Part shown: piece by piece, positions 22,001 to 32,131 of the stretch | Layout: every line of letters begins with the position of its first letter | Numbering within the stretch: the stretch's first letter is position 1 | Source of the DNA: Corynespora cassiicola | Lineage: Eukaryota > Ascomycota > Dothideomycetes > Pleosporales > Corynesporascaceae | Assembly: GCA_022059125.1 (NCBI GenBank) | Contig: JAEUWY010000004.1 | Location: forward strand, 930,001-994,000 | Direction of reading: 5' to 3' | Length of the DNA stretch: 64,000 bases | Notes under the pieces: generated by a model | Database searches by the model: none | The model's input: only the letters and a program-made list of their open reading frames with translations | Told to the model about the DNA's origin: nothing | Position numbers and translations under genes: made by a program

Positions 22001-22652
22001 CCGACTTGAGCGCGAGAACAAAACGTCGGAATACGAGGTCAAATTCGATAGGAAGTTGCTTCTCAAGTTTGCTGAGAATCACTATAAGAAGCACAAACGG
22101 CAAAATACGACCTGGAATGGGCGTCAGATCCGCAACGCATTCCAGACTGCCTTGGCATTGGCCAAGTATGAAAGGCAAAAAGAGGAGGAAAAGGCCGAGC
22201 AGGAGAGACTAGAAGAGGAGAAACAAGCCAAATCGAAGGACCCGCAAACGAGCGATGGCAAGAAAAAGAAGAAAAAGAAGCAGCGCCCCTTGAGATTGAC
22301 AAAGAAGATATTTGAAGAAATTGCAGAGACGGCCCAGGAGTTCGAACATTATATTGAAACAGTACGAGGCAAAGATGGCGAAAACGCTTTTAACGACAGA
22401 CTGCGAAACGACTTCATGCATGCTTTAGATACAGCTCTATCTAAGCAACCTGAGAATGCGCCACGGTCCAAGAACCATCGGGACGCAACAGTGACCAAAG
22501 CAAGAAAAGAGCGAGCAAAGCCCAAGAAGAAGAAGGATGAGACCAGCGAAGGTGAAGACACGGGGGAGGACGAGCAAGACAAGGATTATGACGATGAGGA
22601 GGAAGAGGAAGAGGAGGATGAGGATGAAGATGATGAGAGCGATGAGGAGTAA
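19059..22652 (+). CDS. AAA ATPase with DUF7025-like domain
   Basis: Six exons (19059..19501, 19580..19930, 19984..20002, 20051..21257, 21313..21792, 21841..22652) give 1103 aa. The third exon is only 19 nt; its 48 nt downstream intron is in frame, so retention would add 16 residues. The N-terminal third is disordered with two proline runs (ALLPPPPPPFDP and GIPPPPPPPPPPF) and a coiled coil (LKDRIVELENQLHLIESH). The middle, YRVAFDGTRYGPINKKKI with KLSVYPVRFH, matches the DUF7025 region of fungal AAA proteins. The ATPase core has Walker A GAPGTGKTS (about 755), Walker B CVLLIDEADVF (about 815) and sensor/arginine region TTNRVGSIDEAFKSRIH. The tail is lysine-rich, then almost purely Asp/Glu. The start at 19059 is the first ATG. 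Such ATPases are abundant and mostly uncharacterised in filamentous fungi. Confidence 0.92.
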
Positions 22653-22970
22653 TGCCAGATTTGAATCTAAGAGTAGGCATTCGAAGTGTATACGACTTTA
22701 CGATTCCCTATCGTATGCGATTTAGCAATCAGAACTGCCCTTCCTTATTCCATCCAGAATTAAGCATACTACTGTGATTTTGTTCACGTATATATATAAG
22801 GCCCTACTTTTCATACCTAGGCATTTTCGCGATCACCACCTACCTAGGGTTTCCTGGGGGCCAGGTAGGACAGGCCATCACGTGAAGCGATGACGGGGAG
22901 AAGCCTTATCGATAAGACATCCCACCAACAAAAAGTTACGAGCGTCTGAAATCCACATACCACGCCCACC
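22653..22970. other. Intergenic, promoter of tsr2
   Basis: Short spacer with TATATATATAAGG at about 22790 and two CCTAGG-type motifs; presumed promoter of the next gene. No coding sequence seen. Confidence 0.5.
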
Positions 22971-23607
22971 ATGTCTTCCCAAACTGCTGCAGCTCCTGCT
23001 GCTACGCCTGGTACGCAAGACTTACAATCGCGAGATCATCAAGGCCGGATTCTGACTCGACGCAGAACAAATGCAGGCGAAATTCGACCTTGGAATCTGG
23101 CACTCGCTCTTCAACTGGCAGATTCTGACCGTCGCCATCCAAAACCAATGGGGCGGGCCTGACTCTTCAGAGAAGCGCGACTGGCTCGCAGGTGCCATTT
23201 CCGAGCTCTTCATCAGCGAACCCGAGACGGACGCCGAAGATGTGGAGGTCATGCTCCTCCAAGTTCTTGAAGACGAATTCGGCATACGGCTCGAGGACGA
23301 GACCGAGGTCGCCGTGGCAAGAGAGATTATGGTCATAAAGAAGGAGGTTTCCGAGGGAAACTTCTCCAAGGTGGATGCCTTGCAGAAGAAGTGGGAGGAG
23401 AGAAAAGGCAAAGAGGTTGCCACCGGCGACGTTCGTGTCAAGGAGGGCAACCAAGACGCGGAATGGGACAGCGTCGACGAGGAAAGCGACGAAGATGAGG
23501 ACGAGGAGATGGGAGAAGCTCCGGCGCTGGTCCCTGCGAAGCCAAAGCCGGCGCCCGAGGTGGACGACGATGGCTTCACCAAGGTGGTTGGAAAGCGAAG
23601 GAAATGA
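22971..23607 (+). CDS. tsr2: Pre-rRNA-processing protein Tsr2
   Basis: Two exons (22971..23010, 23066..23607) joined over a 55 nt intron (GTACGC..CGCAG) give 193 aa. The short first exon supplies MSSQTAAAPAATP before EQMQAKFDLGIWHSLFNW. The Tsr2 domain is clear: FNWQILTVAIQNQWGGPDSS carries the WGG motif, followed by the helical VEVMLLQVLEDEFGIRLEDE segment. The C-terminus is acidic (DEESDEDEDEEMGE) and ends DDDGFTKVVGKRRK, as in other fungal Tsr2. Tsr2 is the escort of ribosomal protein eS26 (Rps26) and is needed for late 20S-to-18S rRNA maturation. Length matches the family. Confidence 0.95.
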
Positions 23608-24127
23608 GGCACGGCTGCGCAAGCAATTTCATGGCTGGATCCCACGAGTAATGAATGTTTCCTTGGCGCGAATTCGAGATGATAGAGCACAAAGCTGGAT
23701 GGACATGGGCATGGACATGCGCAGATGCGAGTCTAAGAATGGCATGCATCAGGGCCCAGAGGGGCTGCAGAGGGTTCCAGCGCCAAGCTGCTAGCCCCAC
23801 ACTTGCGAAGCCTCCTGCCGGTCCCATAGGTACCATCACAAGCTCGGGATTCCCCTCACAGCTGCCATAGCGTGCGCTGAATAAAAAGTTGCCAATCTTG
23901 CCATTTGCTTCTGCTTTGTGGTCCGTCTCGTTCTCTATCTCACCAGAGCACTCAGCCTGCGGTTCAGCCCCGTCTCCAGTACCCGCCAAGCCGCTGTTTG
24001 CGGGCCAGGATCGTCCCGCCATCCCCTCAAGCAACCAAGCTCCTCCACCACAACCACCTCCCACCACCAATCCTGTGCTACACGTACCCATTCTCCGAGC
24101 CCGTCTATTCGCTGCACCGTCGCAACC
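23608..24127. other. Intergenic, promoter of BSD-domain gene
   Basis: Contains pyrimidine-rich tracts just before the downstream ATG (CTCCACCACAACCACCTCCC), usual for fungal transcription starts. Overlapping open frames on both strands lack domains. Confidence 0.5.
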
Positions 24128-25535
24128 ATGGACTCGGCATACGACCACATTCAAGAAGAAGCCTATCCAGAAGACCCCACCCCGCAGCAGCGGGCCGAGA
24201 AGGACAGCTCCAAATCCGAGAGCGCCAACTTCAACAGCGAGTTCCAGGATGCATACAAGGCCATTTCGAGCAGCCCCTGGGCAGCCCGGCTGGGAGGGTT
24301 CTTGGGAACTGTGAAGAAGCAGGTATGCGCTCCCCTGTGCGAAACAACGTGTGTAAAGGAAGGTGGACTGACCGCCAATTCGCCAGGGAGAACAATACTA
24401 TGACGGCGCAAGCAAGCAATACGCGGCCGCGAGCGCGAATGCTACAGCAGGAATCTCGACTCTGATTAGCCACACACGCCAGCTCTCCGTCCAGCAGACT
24501 GGCGAGGCCTCTGCCTCCGCCTCCGCCGACAAGGACGGCGTCCCCAAGGACAAGGAGGCCGAGAGCTCTGCTCACCCCGACCGCCCCGAGTCGCTGCCGG
24601 CAGACATTGTAAAGGAGGCCGAAGGAATGCTATCGCGTTTCCGCGCCGAAGCCGCGAAGCGCCTCAAGGATATCGAGAAGGCCGAAGACGCCGCCGACGA
24701 GGCGCTGCTCAAGTTCGGGACAAACATTCGCAGCTTCCTGCGCGACGCTGTCACCATTGCACCACCCGAGGCCGGTTCTGCAGAGGAGAAGGACGGAAAG
24801 GTGCTCTTTGAATCCAAAGACAGTGCGGGCAAGAAGGTGGTGCACGCCACGCGCTTCGACGCTCAGCTGCATGTGATTCACTGCACGATAGACAGCTTCC
24901 TGAAGGACCCGGTCAGTCCAGAGTGGGAGAACTGGAAGAAGAGCTTCGATGTGGACAAGAAGACGGAGGCCATTTCCAAGGACCTGGAGAAGCACCAGGA
25001 GCTGCGGACCGCCATGGAGAAGTGCGTGCCAGAGAAAGTCGAATACGCAGTCTTCTGGTGCAGGTACTACTTCCTACGGCACGTAATCGAGAGCGAAGAG
25101 CAGAGGCGGCGGGAGATGCTCAAGGGTACGCACTCCTTCACCTCCAAGAAGCCTCTATTGTATACCATGCTAACGAACACTCCAGCCTCGGCCCCCACAG
25201 AAGAAGAAGAAGTCGCCTGGGATGAAGACTCGGACGAAGACTCAGACTCAGACTCAGACGCCCCGCCCGCAAAGACCCCCACAACCGCATCCGCATCCCA
25301 ACCCCAGCCCTCATCCAACCTCGCAGCCTCCAAGGAAACGCTCAAACCAGTCGAACCCGCCTCCGATTCGCTCAAGCCGGCAGCCCAGCCGCGCCGCTCA
25401 AACGACGAGAAGTCGGTCGCTGATAGCGAGTCTAGCTACGACCTCGTCAGCGGCGCCACGAGTCGTGCGCCCGGTTCGCCGCAGGATAAGAAGAAGGTGG
25501 TGGCCGAGGAGAGCGATGAGGAGGACTGGGAGTAA
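24128..25535 (+). CDS. BSD-domain protein (Dos2-like)
   Basis: Three exons (24128..24322, 24387..25125, 25186..25535) give 427 aa. The BSD domain lies at about 215-275, from [19 protein letters not shown] to the diagnostic Phe-Trp block [13 protein letters not shown]. Upstream are an amphipathic N-terminal region ([18 protein letters not shown]) and coiled-coil helices ([21 protein letters not shown]). The C-terminus is acidic and ends EESDEEDWE, the conserved terminus of the fungal Dos2/SYAP1-type BSD proteins. The second intron (60 nt) is in frame with no stop, so it could be overlooked; its GTACGC donor, CTAAC branch site and CCAG acceptor support it. Yeast Dos2 is cytosolic and linked to ubiquitin/PCNA-related function; the role here is inferred from similarity. 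Confidence 0.88.
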
Positions 25536-26086
25536 AGGGTTGCTTGTTAGGGCGAAGGTAAATATGCCTTTTTTTTTCTTGTTTCGAATTCAAAGTCTTG
25601 TGTGACTTCGCGGCGCGGGGGGCGATATAGGCGTTGGCATCGTGGTTCCCTTTTCCCCAGCTGTTGGGTTCCCCTCTTGGAAATTTTACGTGTGGATGTA
25701 GCCCTTTTTTTTCGCATCTGGGCTGTTGGTCTGGTGCGCTGGGTGGGTTGCTAAGATTGGATGTAGTGTCACTCATACGCCTGCCTGCTCGCTCACGGGT
25801 ATATATGTGGTTGTACATTCATGTTCAGGTATCAAATGTTTATGTGGCCGAGCTGAGGGTTGAGCTCGGGATTTGGTATCTCTGGTCTTTCTGTGGTTCT
25901 TTACTACATGTGCTTGCGTGATCTGTGGGGTATATAGGTAGGCGCCAGCTGGTGCGGGAGTGTCGGAGGATGTTGATTGTGATTCTGGCGGCTTATGCGT
26001 GTGCCAGTTATTCGTTCGTTGTATACCACACTCCTCCAACGTTTCTTCCACCTCCGTTCTTTTTCCCGTCTCTATTTTCCTAAAGT
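25536..26086. other. Convergent intergenic spacer
   Basis: 3' flanks of the BSD gene (plus) and the Yrb30 gene (minus). Includes T-rich runs (25570-25580, 25705-25715). No coding sequence recognised. Confidence 0.55.
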
Positions 26087-28372
26087 TCAATTCGTAGGCG
26101 GCGTATCAGGTACCTCCACACTCTCCCTCACCTGCGGTGAGCTCGACCTATGCGGCAACAACGGCGCTCCCCTAAAGCTGGGCTGCTTGAGCCCCTTCCC
26201 CTGCCCACCCTGCGGCTGCGTTGTCGCCCGCCTCAACAGCGGACTCGCCGACGCACCATGCGCCTTTGATACACCCTGGACCTCAAACGCCGACCGCGAG
26301 CGCCCCACCGACGGCGACTGAATCATGGAGCCCGGCGTCGATGCGCGGGACCCCGAGCGCGAATACGGACTTGCGGACCTCCCATGCGGAAACCCCTCAT
26401 AGTCGAACCTGGCCTTTGCGCCCTCGCCATCGGCGCCGCTGCCATCGCCGTCGTAACCGTCTGCGTCGTGGAACTCGTGCTCGAGGTACTCCTCTCCGCG
26501 GCGCTTGATGGGACTTTCGTCGTAGGGGTCGAAGCCTACACGCAGGCGGGCCTCGCGGCGGACACGGCGGCGCAGCTCAGAGTCGCCTCCTGCGCCCACG
26601 GTGCTGCTCTCGGAGAGGAAGAAGGTGAGGAGTTCGTCTGGGATGGCAAGGTGGGAGGATTGTTGGAATTGCTGGAGGGCGGTGAGGCGGATCAGCATTT
26701 CGAGGAGGGAGAGGGAGGTCTTGATCGGGGGGAGGGACGAGTTTGTCGGGTCCTGCTTGGGTGTGTATTGTGGGAGGGAGGTGGACTTCTCTGGGGAAGG
26801 GATAAGTTGGGTTTGGGGTGGAGAAGGGGTTCCGGATATCTCTGGGGTGGATGGCTGGAGGTTGAGTTTTGAGAAGCTATTAAGCAAGCCTGAGGATGAC
26901 CTTGAGGCGTCTGGGCGCTGTGGTGTCGAGGTTTGGGATTGTGGTGGAGACTGTATGTCAAGTTCGGATTCTTCGATTTCAGATTCGGAATCAGGCTCTT
27001 CGGTATAGACCTCGAAAGCCATCCATTCGAGGTCAAGGTTTGGAGGGAGGCGCCATGGAAAATCTTGAACTGCCTCAGGAGCCTCATCCTGGGGCGAATC
27101 ATCGGGGAGATTTGCAGTCGATTCTCGTCTCAATTGCTCGTCCAGCTCTGTCTGCTCGTCGTCCTCTTCGGGGTCACCGGCAGTGCTTGGGCTTCCTGGG
27201 TCGTCGGGATATTCTGTTTCCACTGCAGCGCGATCCATCATCTTTCGGGGCGGTACAGCGTTGATATCTCGTTTGAGCAAGAGGATTGGATTATTAGTCT
27301 CTCCCTCGGTGCCGATGTTGAGAATCTTGCCGGTGTCTGCATAAAAGATCTTCGAGATTTCGTGGATGGGAATGACTTCCCTGACTCCAGCCATGTCGAC
27401 CCCTTCGTATGGTCCAGGGGTTGTGCTTTCGTCTTCAAAGGTGTGAAGGCGATCGTCGTCAAAATCCTCTATGATGACAAGCTGGTAGGCGAACTCGCTC
27501 AACTTGCTTTCGGATGGGATTTGGCTATGGAAAAATGTGTCAGTCTGGTCTGCTTCGCCTGGGAACGGCGAAGGAAAACGATACACTTTGTCCAGAGGCA
27601 CTCTGAGCAACTTGACGCGAGCTTTATGCATTACTTCCTTCCATGTGGTTTCACGAATGTCGGCTTCATCGTGCGGCCTATGCGCGTGTCCGGAAAAGAG
27701 CATGTACATGGAGAGTGTGAATGCGGGCCCTATCTGCTGCGCCCTTGGAAGTGTCATGGCATACTGCGTGTCTCCGGCGGTCAGGAATGTGCTTGCCTGG
27801 AGGAGCCGAGAAGGAGAAACAGTTGCAGGGAGTGTCGTCGAGAGGTTGACGCCAGAGGTGGTGATGGCCAGATTGATGAGCGGGACTGCATCCTCGATCC
27901 GGTCCAGCAGATTCTTGATGTCAGTGATGATGAGCTTCCGTTCCAGCTCGTTCTGGGCTCGGGTTCTGCTCTTTGAGCTTCCCTTGCGGGTTAGCTGCTC
28001 CTCTCCCACGGCTTTTGCCAGGCGGACGCCCAAGGACTGGATGTCGAATCGCAGCGATTTGGTCAAAGTGACGGCGGATTCAAGCGAAGTGTTTCCACGT
28101 GCGGCAATGAGCTCAATCATATCGATGGCCGGGGAGATGATTCTGATTTTGCTCTCAAGCCGCAGCTGCAAGGCGGCGAGCTCCGACTTTTCCTGGCCAT
28201 CGACGGTCCTGAGCAGACGGCCGCACTGGCGGATGGCATAGCCGCTTGTGATGGTGATACCGGTGCGGATGGCATAGTTCATGGCCTGCTGCGTGACCTG
28301 GACGGGGTTAGCAGGTGGGAATTGGCATGCCGTGGCCGGCAGAGGACTCGCCTTGGACAGCAGGACATCCAT
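26087..28372 (-). CDS. yrb30: Ran-GTP-binding protein Yrb30
   Basis: A single intronless 761 aa frame. The first half is the conserved fungal RanGTP-binding domain: NYAIRTGITITSGYAIRQCG near the start, LQLRLESKIRIISPAIDMIE, and the folded middle RVKLLRVPLDKVYRFPSPFP through FAYQLVIIEDFDDDRLHTFE. DLEWMAFEVYTEEPDS and a helical block with LLEMLIRLTALQQFQQSSHL follow. The rest is Ser/Pro-rich and disordered. Yeast Yrb30 binds Ran-GTP and modulates RanGAP/RanBP1-dependent hydrolysis, shuttling through Crm1. The gene is divergent from sup35 with 601 bp between starts. The start at MDVLLSKASPLP is the first Met and agrees with the family's N-terminus. Confidence 0.9.
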   Translation of the reverse strand: MDVLLSKASPLPATACQFPPANPVQVTQQAMNYAIRTGITITSGYAIRQCGRLLRTVDGQEKSELAALQLRLESKIRIISPAIDMIELIAARGNTSLESAVTLTKSLRFDIQSLGVRLAKAVGEEQLTRKGSSKSRTRAQNELERKLIITDIKNLLDRIEDAVPLINLAITTSGVNLSTTLPATVSPSRLLQASTFLTAGDTQYAMTLPRAQQIGPAFTLSMYMLFSGHAHRPHDEADIRETTWKEVMHKARVKLLRVPLDKVYRFPSPFPGEADQTDTFFHSQIPSESKLSEFAYQLVIIEDFDDDRLHTFEDESTTPGPYEGVDMAGVREVIPIHEISKIFYADTGKILNIGTEGETNNPILLLKRDINAVPPRKMMDRAAVETEYPDDPGSPSTAGDPEEDDEQTELDEQLRRESTANLPDDSPQDEAPEAVQDFPWRLPPNLDLEWMAFEVYTEEPDSESEIEESELDIQSPPQSQTSTPQRPDASRSSSGLLNSFSKLNLQPSTPEISGTPSPPQTQLIPSPEKSTSLPQYTPKQDPTNSSLPPIKTSLSLLEMLIRLTALQQFQQSSHLAIPDELLTFFLSESSTVGAGGDSELRRRVRREARLRVGFDPYDESPIKRRGEEYLEHEFHDADGYDGDGSGADGEGAKARFDYEGFPHGRSASPYSRSGSRASTPGSMIQSPSVGRSRSAFEVQGVSKAHGASASPLLRRATTQPQGGQGKGLKQPSFRGAPLLPHRSSSPQVRESVEVPDTPPTN

Positions 28373-28973
28373 TTTGGCAGAGTATCTCGAGACACTGTTT
28401 GTGAGGAGAGCCCAAGTGTGGCTGGGCGGGCCCGAGTGTGTCTGTGTTTAGGCTGCAGACGAGCAGGGAATGTTGCAGCGAGCAGAGAGCGAGGGAGAGC
28501 ACGACGTCATCAGCGGGCCGTTTGGGCGCTGGGGCAGCGGGACGGGCCAGAGTTGCACGGTGAAGGAGCACGGGGGGGCATGGCGGTCGCAGAGAATTCG
28601 CGTCTGCCTTCACCGTGACAGCGACAGCGACAGCGGCAGCGACAGCGGCAGCGGCAGCGGTGCTTTGTGGCGGTGGGGGGAGGGCATCCCAGCTGCGGTC
28701 AGGCATGCCCGGTTGGTGCCCAGCGCCCCCGAGTGCCCCGCCAATCCAAATGCCCGCCGGACCCACCACCATTTCTCACTTTTCGCCCGCCCGACCACCA
28801 CCTTTTTCCCAGCGTCCACCCCGACCCCGTATAAAGGACCGCCCCCGGCACGCCCTCGACCACAAACTCACCGCCGCGCCCGCTCGCACGCCGCCCTCCT
28901 GCGCACCCGCCCCCGAGCGCCCCCCGCACGCTTTTGATCCATTGAGCCGCGCCCGCTGCCCCGCACCGACAAC
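28373..28973. promoter_or_regulatory. Divergent yrb30-sup35 promoter region
   Basis: GC-rich upstream region shared by two conserved genes. It holds a hexanucleotide array of GCGRCA-type units at about 28615-28662, and a TATAAAGG at about 28830 suitably placed upstream of sup35. The long open frames across it on both strands are explained by GC richness and the hexamer array. Confidence 0.6.
28615..28662. repeat. Hexanucleotide (GACAGC/GGCAGC) array
   Basis: About eight consecutive six-base units of the form GRCAGC, alternating GACAGC and GGCAGC, lie between yrb30 and sup35. Confidence 0.85.
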
Positions 28974-31242
28974 ATGGCCGAGTCGTGGGAAGACGAGGAG
29001 GAGAGGCTCTCGCAGCAGGCCCAGAACCTCAACCTGAACAACCCCGCCGCCAACACATTCCGCCCCGGCGCGTCGTCCTTCACCCCGGGCGCTTCGTCCT
29101 TCACTCCCGGCCAGCCCTACCAGCAGTATGGCGGCTACGGCCAGCAGCAGTATGGCCAGTACTATAACCAGCAGCAGCAGCAGTACGGCGGCTACCCCCA
29201 GTATGGCGGCGGCCAGGGATACCCGCAGTACGGCCAGCAACAGGGCTATGGCCAGTACCAGCAACAGGGCTACGGAAACCAGTACGGATACCAACAGCAG
29301 CAACAGCAGGGCTTCCAGCAGCCGCAACAGCAGCAGCCACGCCAGGCTCCCGTCCAGATCGCCAAGAGGCCCGCCGCGGGCGAAGGCAGCTCAGAGGCAC
29401 CTGCTGCCGCCCCCGCTCCCGCCGCCGAAGCACCAAAGGAGGCTCCTAAGGCCAAGGTACTGAGCATCGGCGGCGACAGTGCTCCCAAGGCCAAGGTTCT
29501 CTCCATTGGCGCTGAGGCTGCTGCCCCCAAGGTCGAGAAGGCCGGTCAGACCAAGGTCCTCTCTATTGGATCGCCCGCCCCTACCCCCTCGGCCGCAAAG
29601 GAGAACGTGGACAAGAAGGTCCCCGAGGCTGGTTCCAAGGTCGCCGCCGCCAAGGCCATCGAGAAGACCGGAGAGCCCACCAAGCCGGGCACCACGTCAG
29701 GAAGGACTTCCCCCACCCCCTCCTCGGGACGTGACAGCCCCTCCCGCAACGACAAGGCCATTGCCAAGGCCGCAGATGTCGAGAAGGAGCAGGCAGAAGA
29801 TGTCGACGAGGAGACGCTTGCCGAGATGTACGGCAAGGAGCACATCAACGTCATTTTCTTGGGTCACGTCGATGCTGGCAAGTCGACGCTGGGTGGCAGC
29901 ATCCTCTGGGCGACCGGCATGGTGGACCAGAGGACAATGGACAAGCTCAAGCGCGAAGCCAAGGACGCTGGCCGTGAGACGTGGTACCTGTCATGGGCGC
30001 TCGATCTGAACAAGGAGGAGCGTAACCAGGGTAAGACGATTGAGGTTGGCCGAGGTTTCTTCGAGACCGAGAAGCGCCGTTACACCATCCTTGATGCCCC
30101 AGGTATGTAGCACCCTCTCCTACTCGCCATTTCTCATCTAACCGTACAGGCCACAAAACCTATGTGCCCAACATGATCGGTGGTGCCTCCCAGGCCGACC
30201 TCGGTATTCTCGTCATCTCTTCCCGAAAGGGTGAGTACGAAACCGGTTTCGAGAAGGGTGGACAGACTCGTGAGCACGCCATGTTGGCAAAGACCCAGGG
30301 TGTCAACAAGCTTGTCGTTGTCGTGAACAAGATGGACGATCCCACCGTGGAATGGTCCGAGGAGCGCTATAAGGAGTGCATCACTAAGCTCACCGTCTTC
30401 TTGAAGGGTGTTGGCTACAACCCCAAGACTGACCTAGCATTCATGCCCGTCAGCGCCCAGACCGGCGTTGGCATCAAGGACCGTGTGCCAAAGGATGTTG
30501 CCCCATGGTACGACGGACCATCTCTCCTGGAATACCTTGACAACATGAAGGCACTCGAGCGCAAGCTTAATGCTCCCTTCATGATGCCCATTGCAGCCAA
30601 GTACAGGGATCTCGGAACCATGATTGAGGGCAAGATTGAGTCGGGAATCCTGAAGAAGGAGCAAAAGTACTTGATGATGCCTAACAAGGAACTCATTTCC
30701 ATCTCTGCGCTGTACGGGGAGTCGGAAGATGAGATTCCTGCAGCAACATGCGGTGACCAGGTCCGTCTCCGTATCCGTGGCGTTGAGGAGGAGGAAATTC
30801 TTGCTGGATTCGTCCTGTGTTCGCCCAAGCGCCCAGTACACTGTGTATCTACTTTTGAGGCTCAGATTGTCCTGCTCGACATCAAGTCTATTCTGACGGC
30901 GGGCTACAACTGCGTGCTGCACGTGCACGCCGCCCAGGAAGAAGTCACCTTCTCGGCTCTTCTCCACAAGCTTGAGAAGGGAACCGGCAGGAAGAGCAAG
31001 AAGCCCCCGGGTTTCGCCACCAAGGGCATGAGCATCATTGCAAGGCTGAAGATCACAGGTGCCGCTGGATCCATTTGCGTTGAACGCTTCGAGGATTACC
31101 CACAGCTTGGTCGGTTCACGTTGAGGTGAGTGCTGCCCACTGCAAAGCAATATAAGAACACGGTGCTGACAACCGCCACAGAGACCAAGGTCAAACCATT
31201 GCCATTGGCAAGATTACGAAGCTCATCACTGACGATGCTTAA
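28974..31242 (+). CDS. sup35: Translation release factor eRF3 (Sup35)
   Basis: Three exons (28974..30102, 30150..31125, 31182..31242) give 721 aa. The N-domain begins with an overlapping PAM2-like motif (LNLNNPAANTFRPGASSFTPG), then a Q/G/Y prion-like tract of repeated QYGGYGQQQ-type units (about 45-125). The M-domain contains three copies of a KVLSIG motif and acidic sequence. The GTPase core is canonical: G1 GHVDAGKSTLGG, G3 DAPGH (created by splicing), G4 NKMD, then EF-Tu-like domains 2 and 3. It delivers eRF1 to the ribosome and hydrolyses GTP in translation termination. Intron 1 splits the G3 motif Asp-Ala-Pro-Gly/His exactly. Length and order match fungal Sup35. Confidence 0.98.
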
Positions 31243-32131
31243 ATTTCTCAAAAGTACTTGCATATAGCCTCATCTCAGGATTCATTGGGGCAGGGGTAAG
31301 ATTGAAAGCGCTTTGTCAACGATTACCCAAAGGCCTCACGACATGACGTAGTAGATAGACAAAAGAAAAGGTTGTACCTCTAATTTTCATTTGCTTGTGC
31401 ACCACATGAACGATTTGGCTCTCGCCACCTGTGAAGCTCTTGGCCAGAGACATGACATCGTCATCTATATCCAGATCAGTTGTGTGAGGTTGACGCAAGA
31501 AGCGTCTTGGCCCGCCCGATCTGGCGCCACGACGCTTCGATCAGGGGCGACTGTAGTCACGTGACTGGAAAAGACAAGCGTTTTAGTGCTGCAATCGACA
31601 GCAACCTTAATTCTGCTTTCCTGTCTGGGAAGGTATCAATGCTGGGTGTGTATGCGCGACACGGAGCTCAGTGGAACCAAGCGAATTCGAGTATGAGAGC
31701 CGTGGAGATGGAGAGATGGCATAGACGGCCTTTCTCTGCCAGGCTGTGCAGCGAGACGGGATGACCCGAGATTTCTGAAAATGTCATCGCTAATCGATTA
31801 AGTTCAATCATCAGGCCTGGAAAAAACCAATCCTAGAAGAAGCTCCAAGAAGCTCTGATGAATGTTTCACCAGGTGCCGAACAAATCTCAGTCCTGAAGA
31901 ACAAGGCTGAGCTGCAGCCCACGATGCGCTGCCTGACTAATGCCCGCGATCGACAGGGATCTCTGCACACGCGCCACCTGCACGACGTTTGTACCTCCGA
32001 CCTAACTCCGCCCATCTCCAAATCCCACCTCCACGAGCGAGCGCAAACCCGCCATCTCACCAACCACACATCCACCCCCCTCTAGGAATCCCTATACCTT
32101 TTCGCGCACACCGCGCTCCCACATCGAAAAA
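31243..32131. other. Intergenic, no gene recognised
   Basis: 3' flank of sup35 and promoter of the CCDC130-like gene. A plus-strand frame at 31480-31764 has no recognisable pattern. A CT-rich stretch with CACC repeats precedes the next start codon. Confidence 0.5.

Noticed and set aside
26221..28241. Long plus-strand frames opposite yrb30
   Set aside because: They are antisense shadows of an intronless conserved gene.
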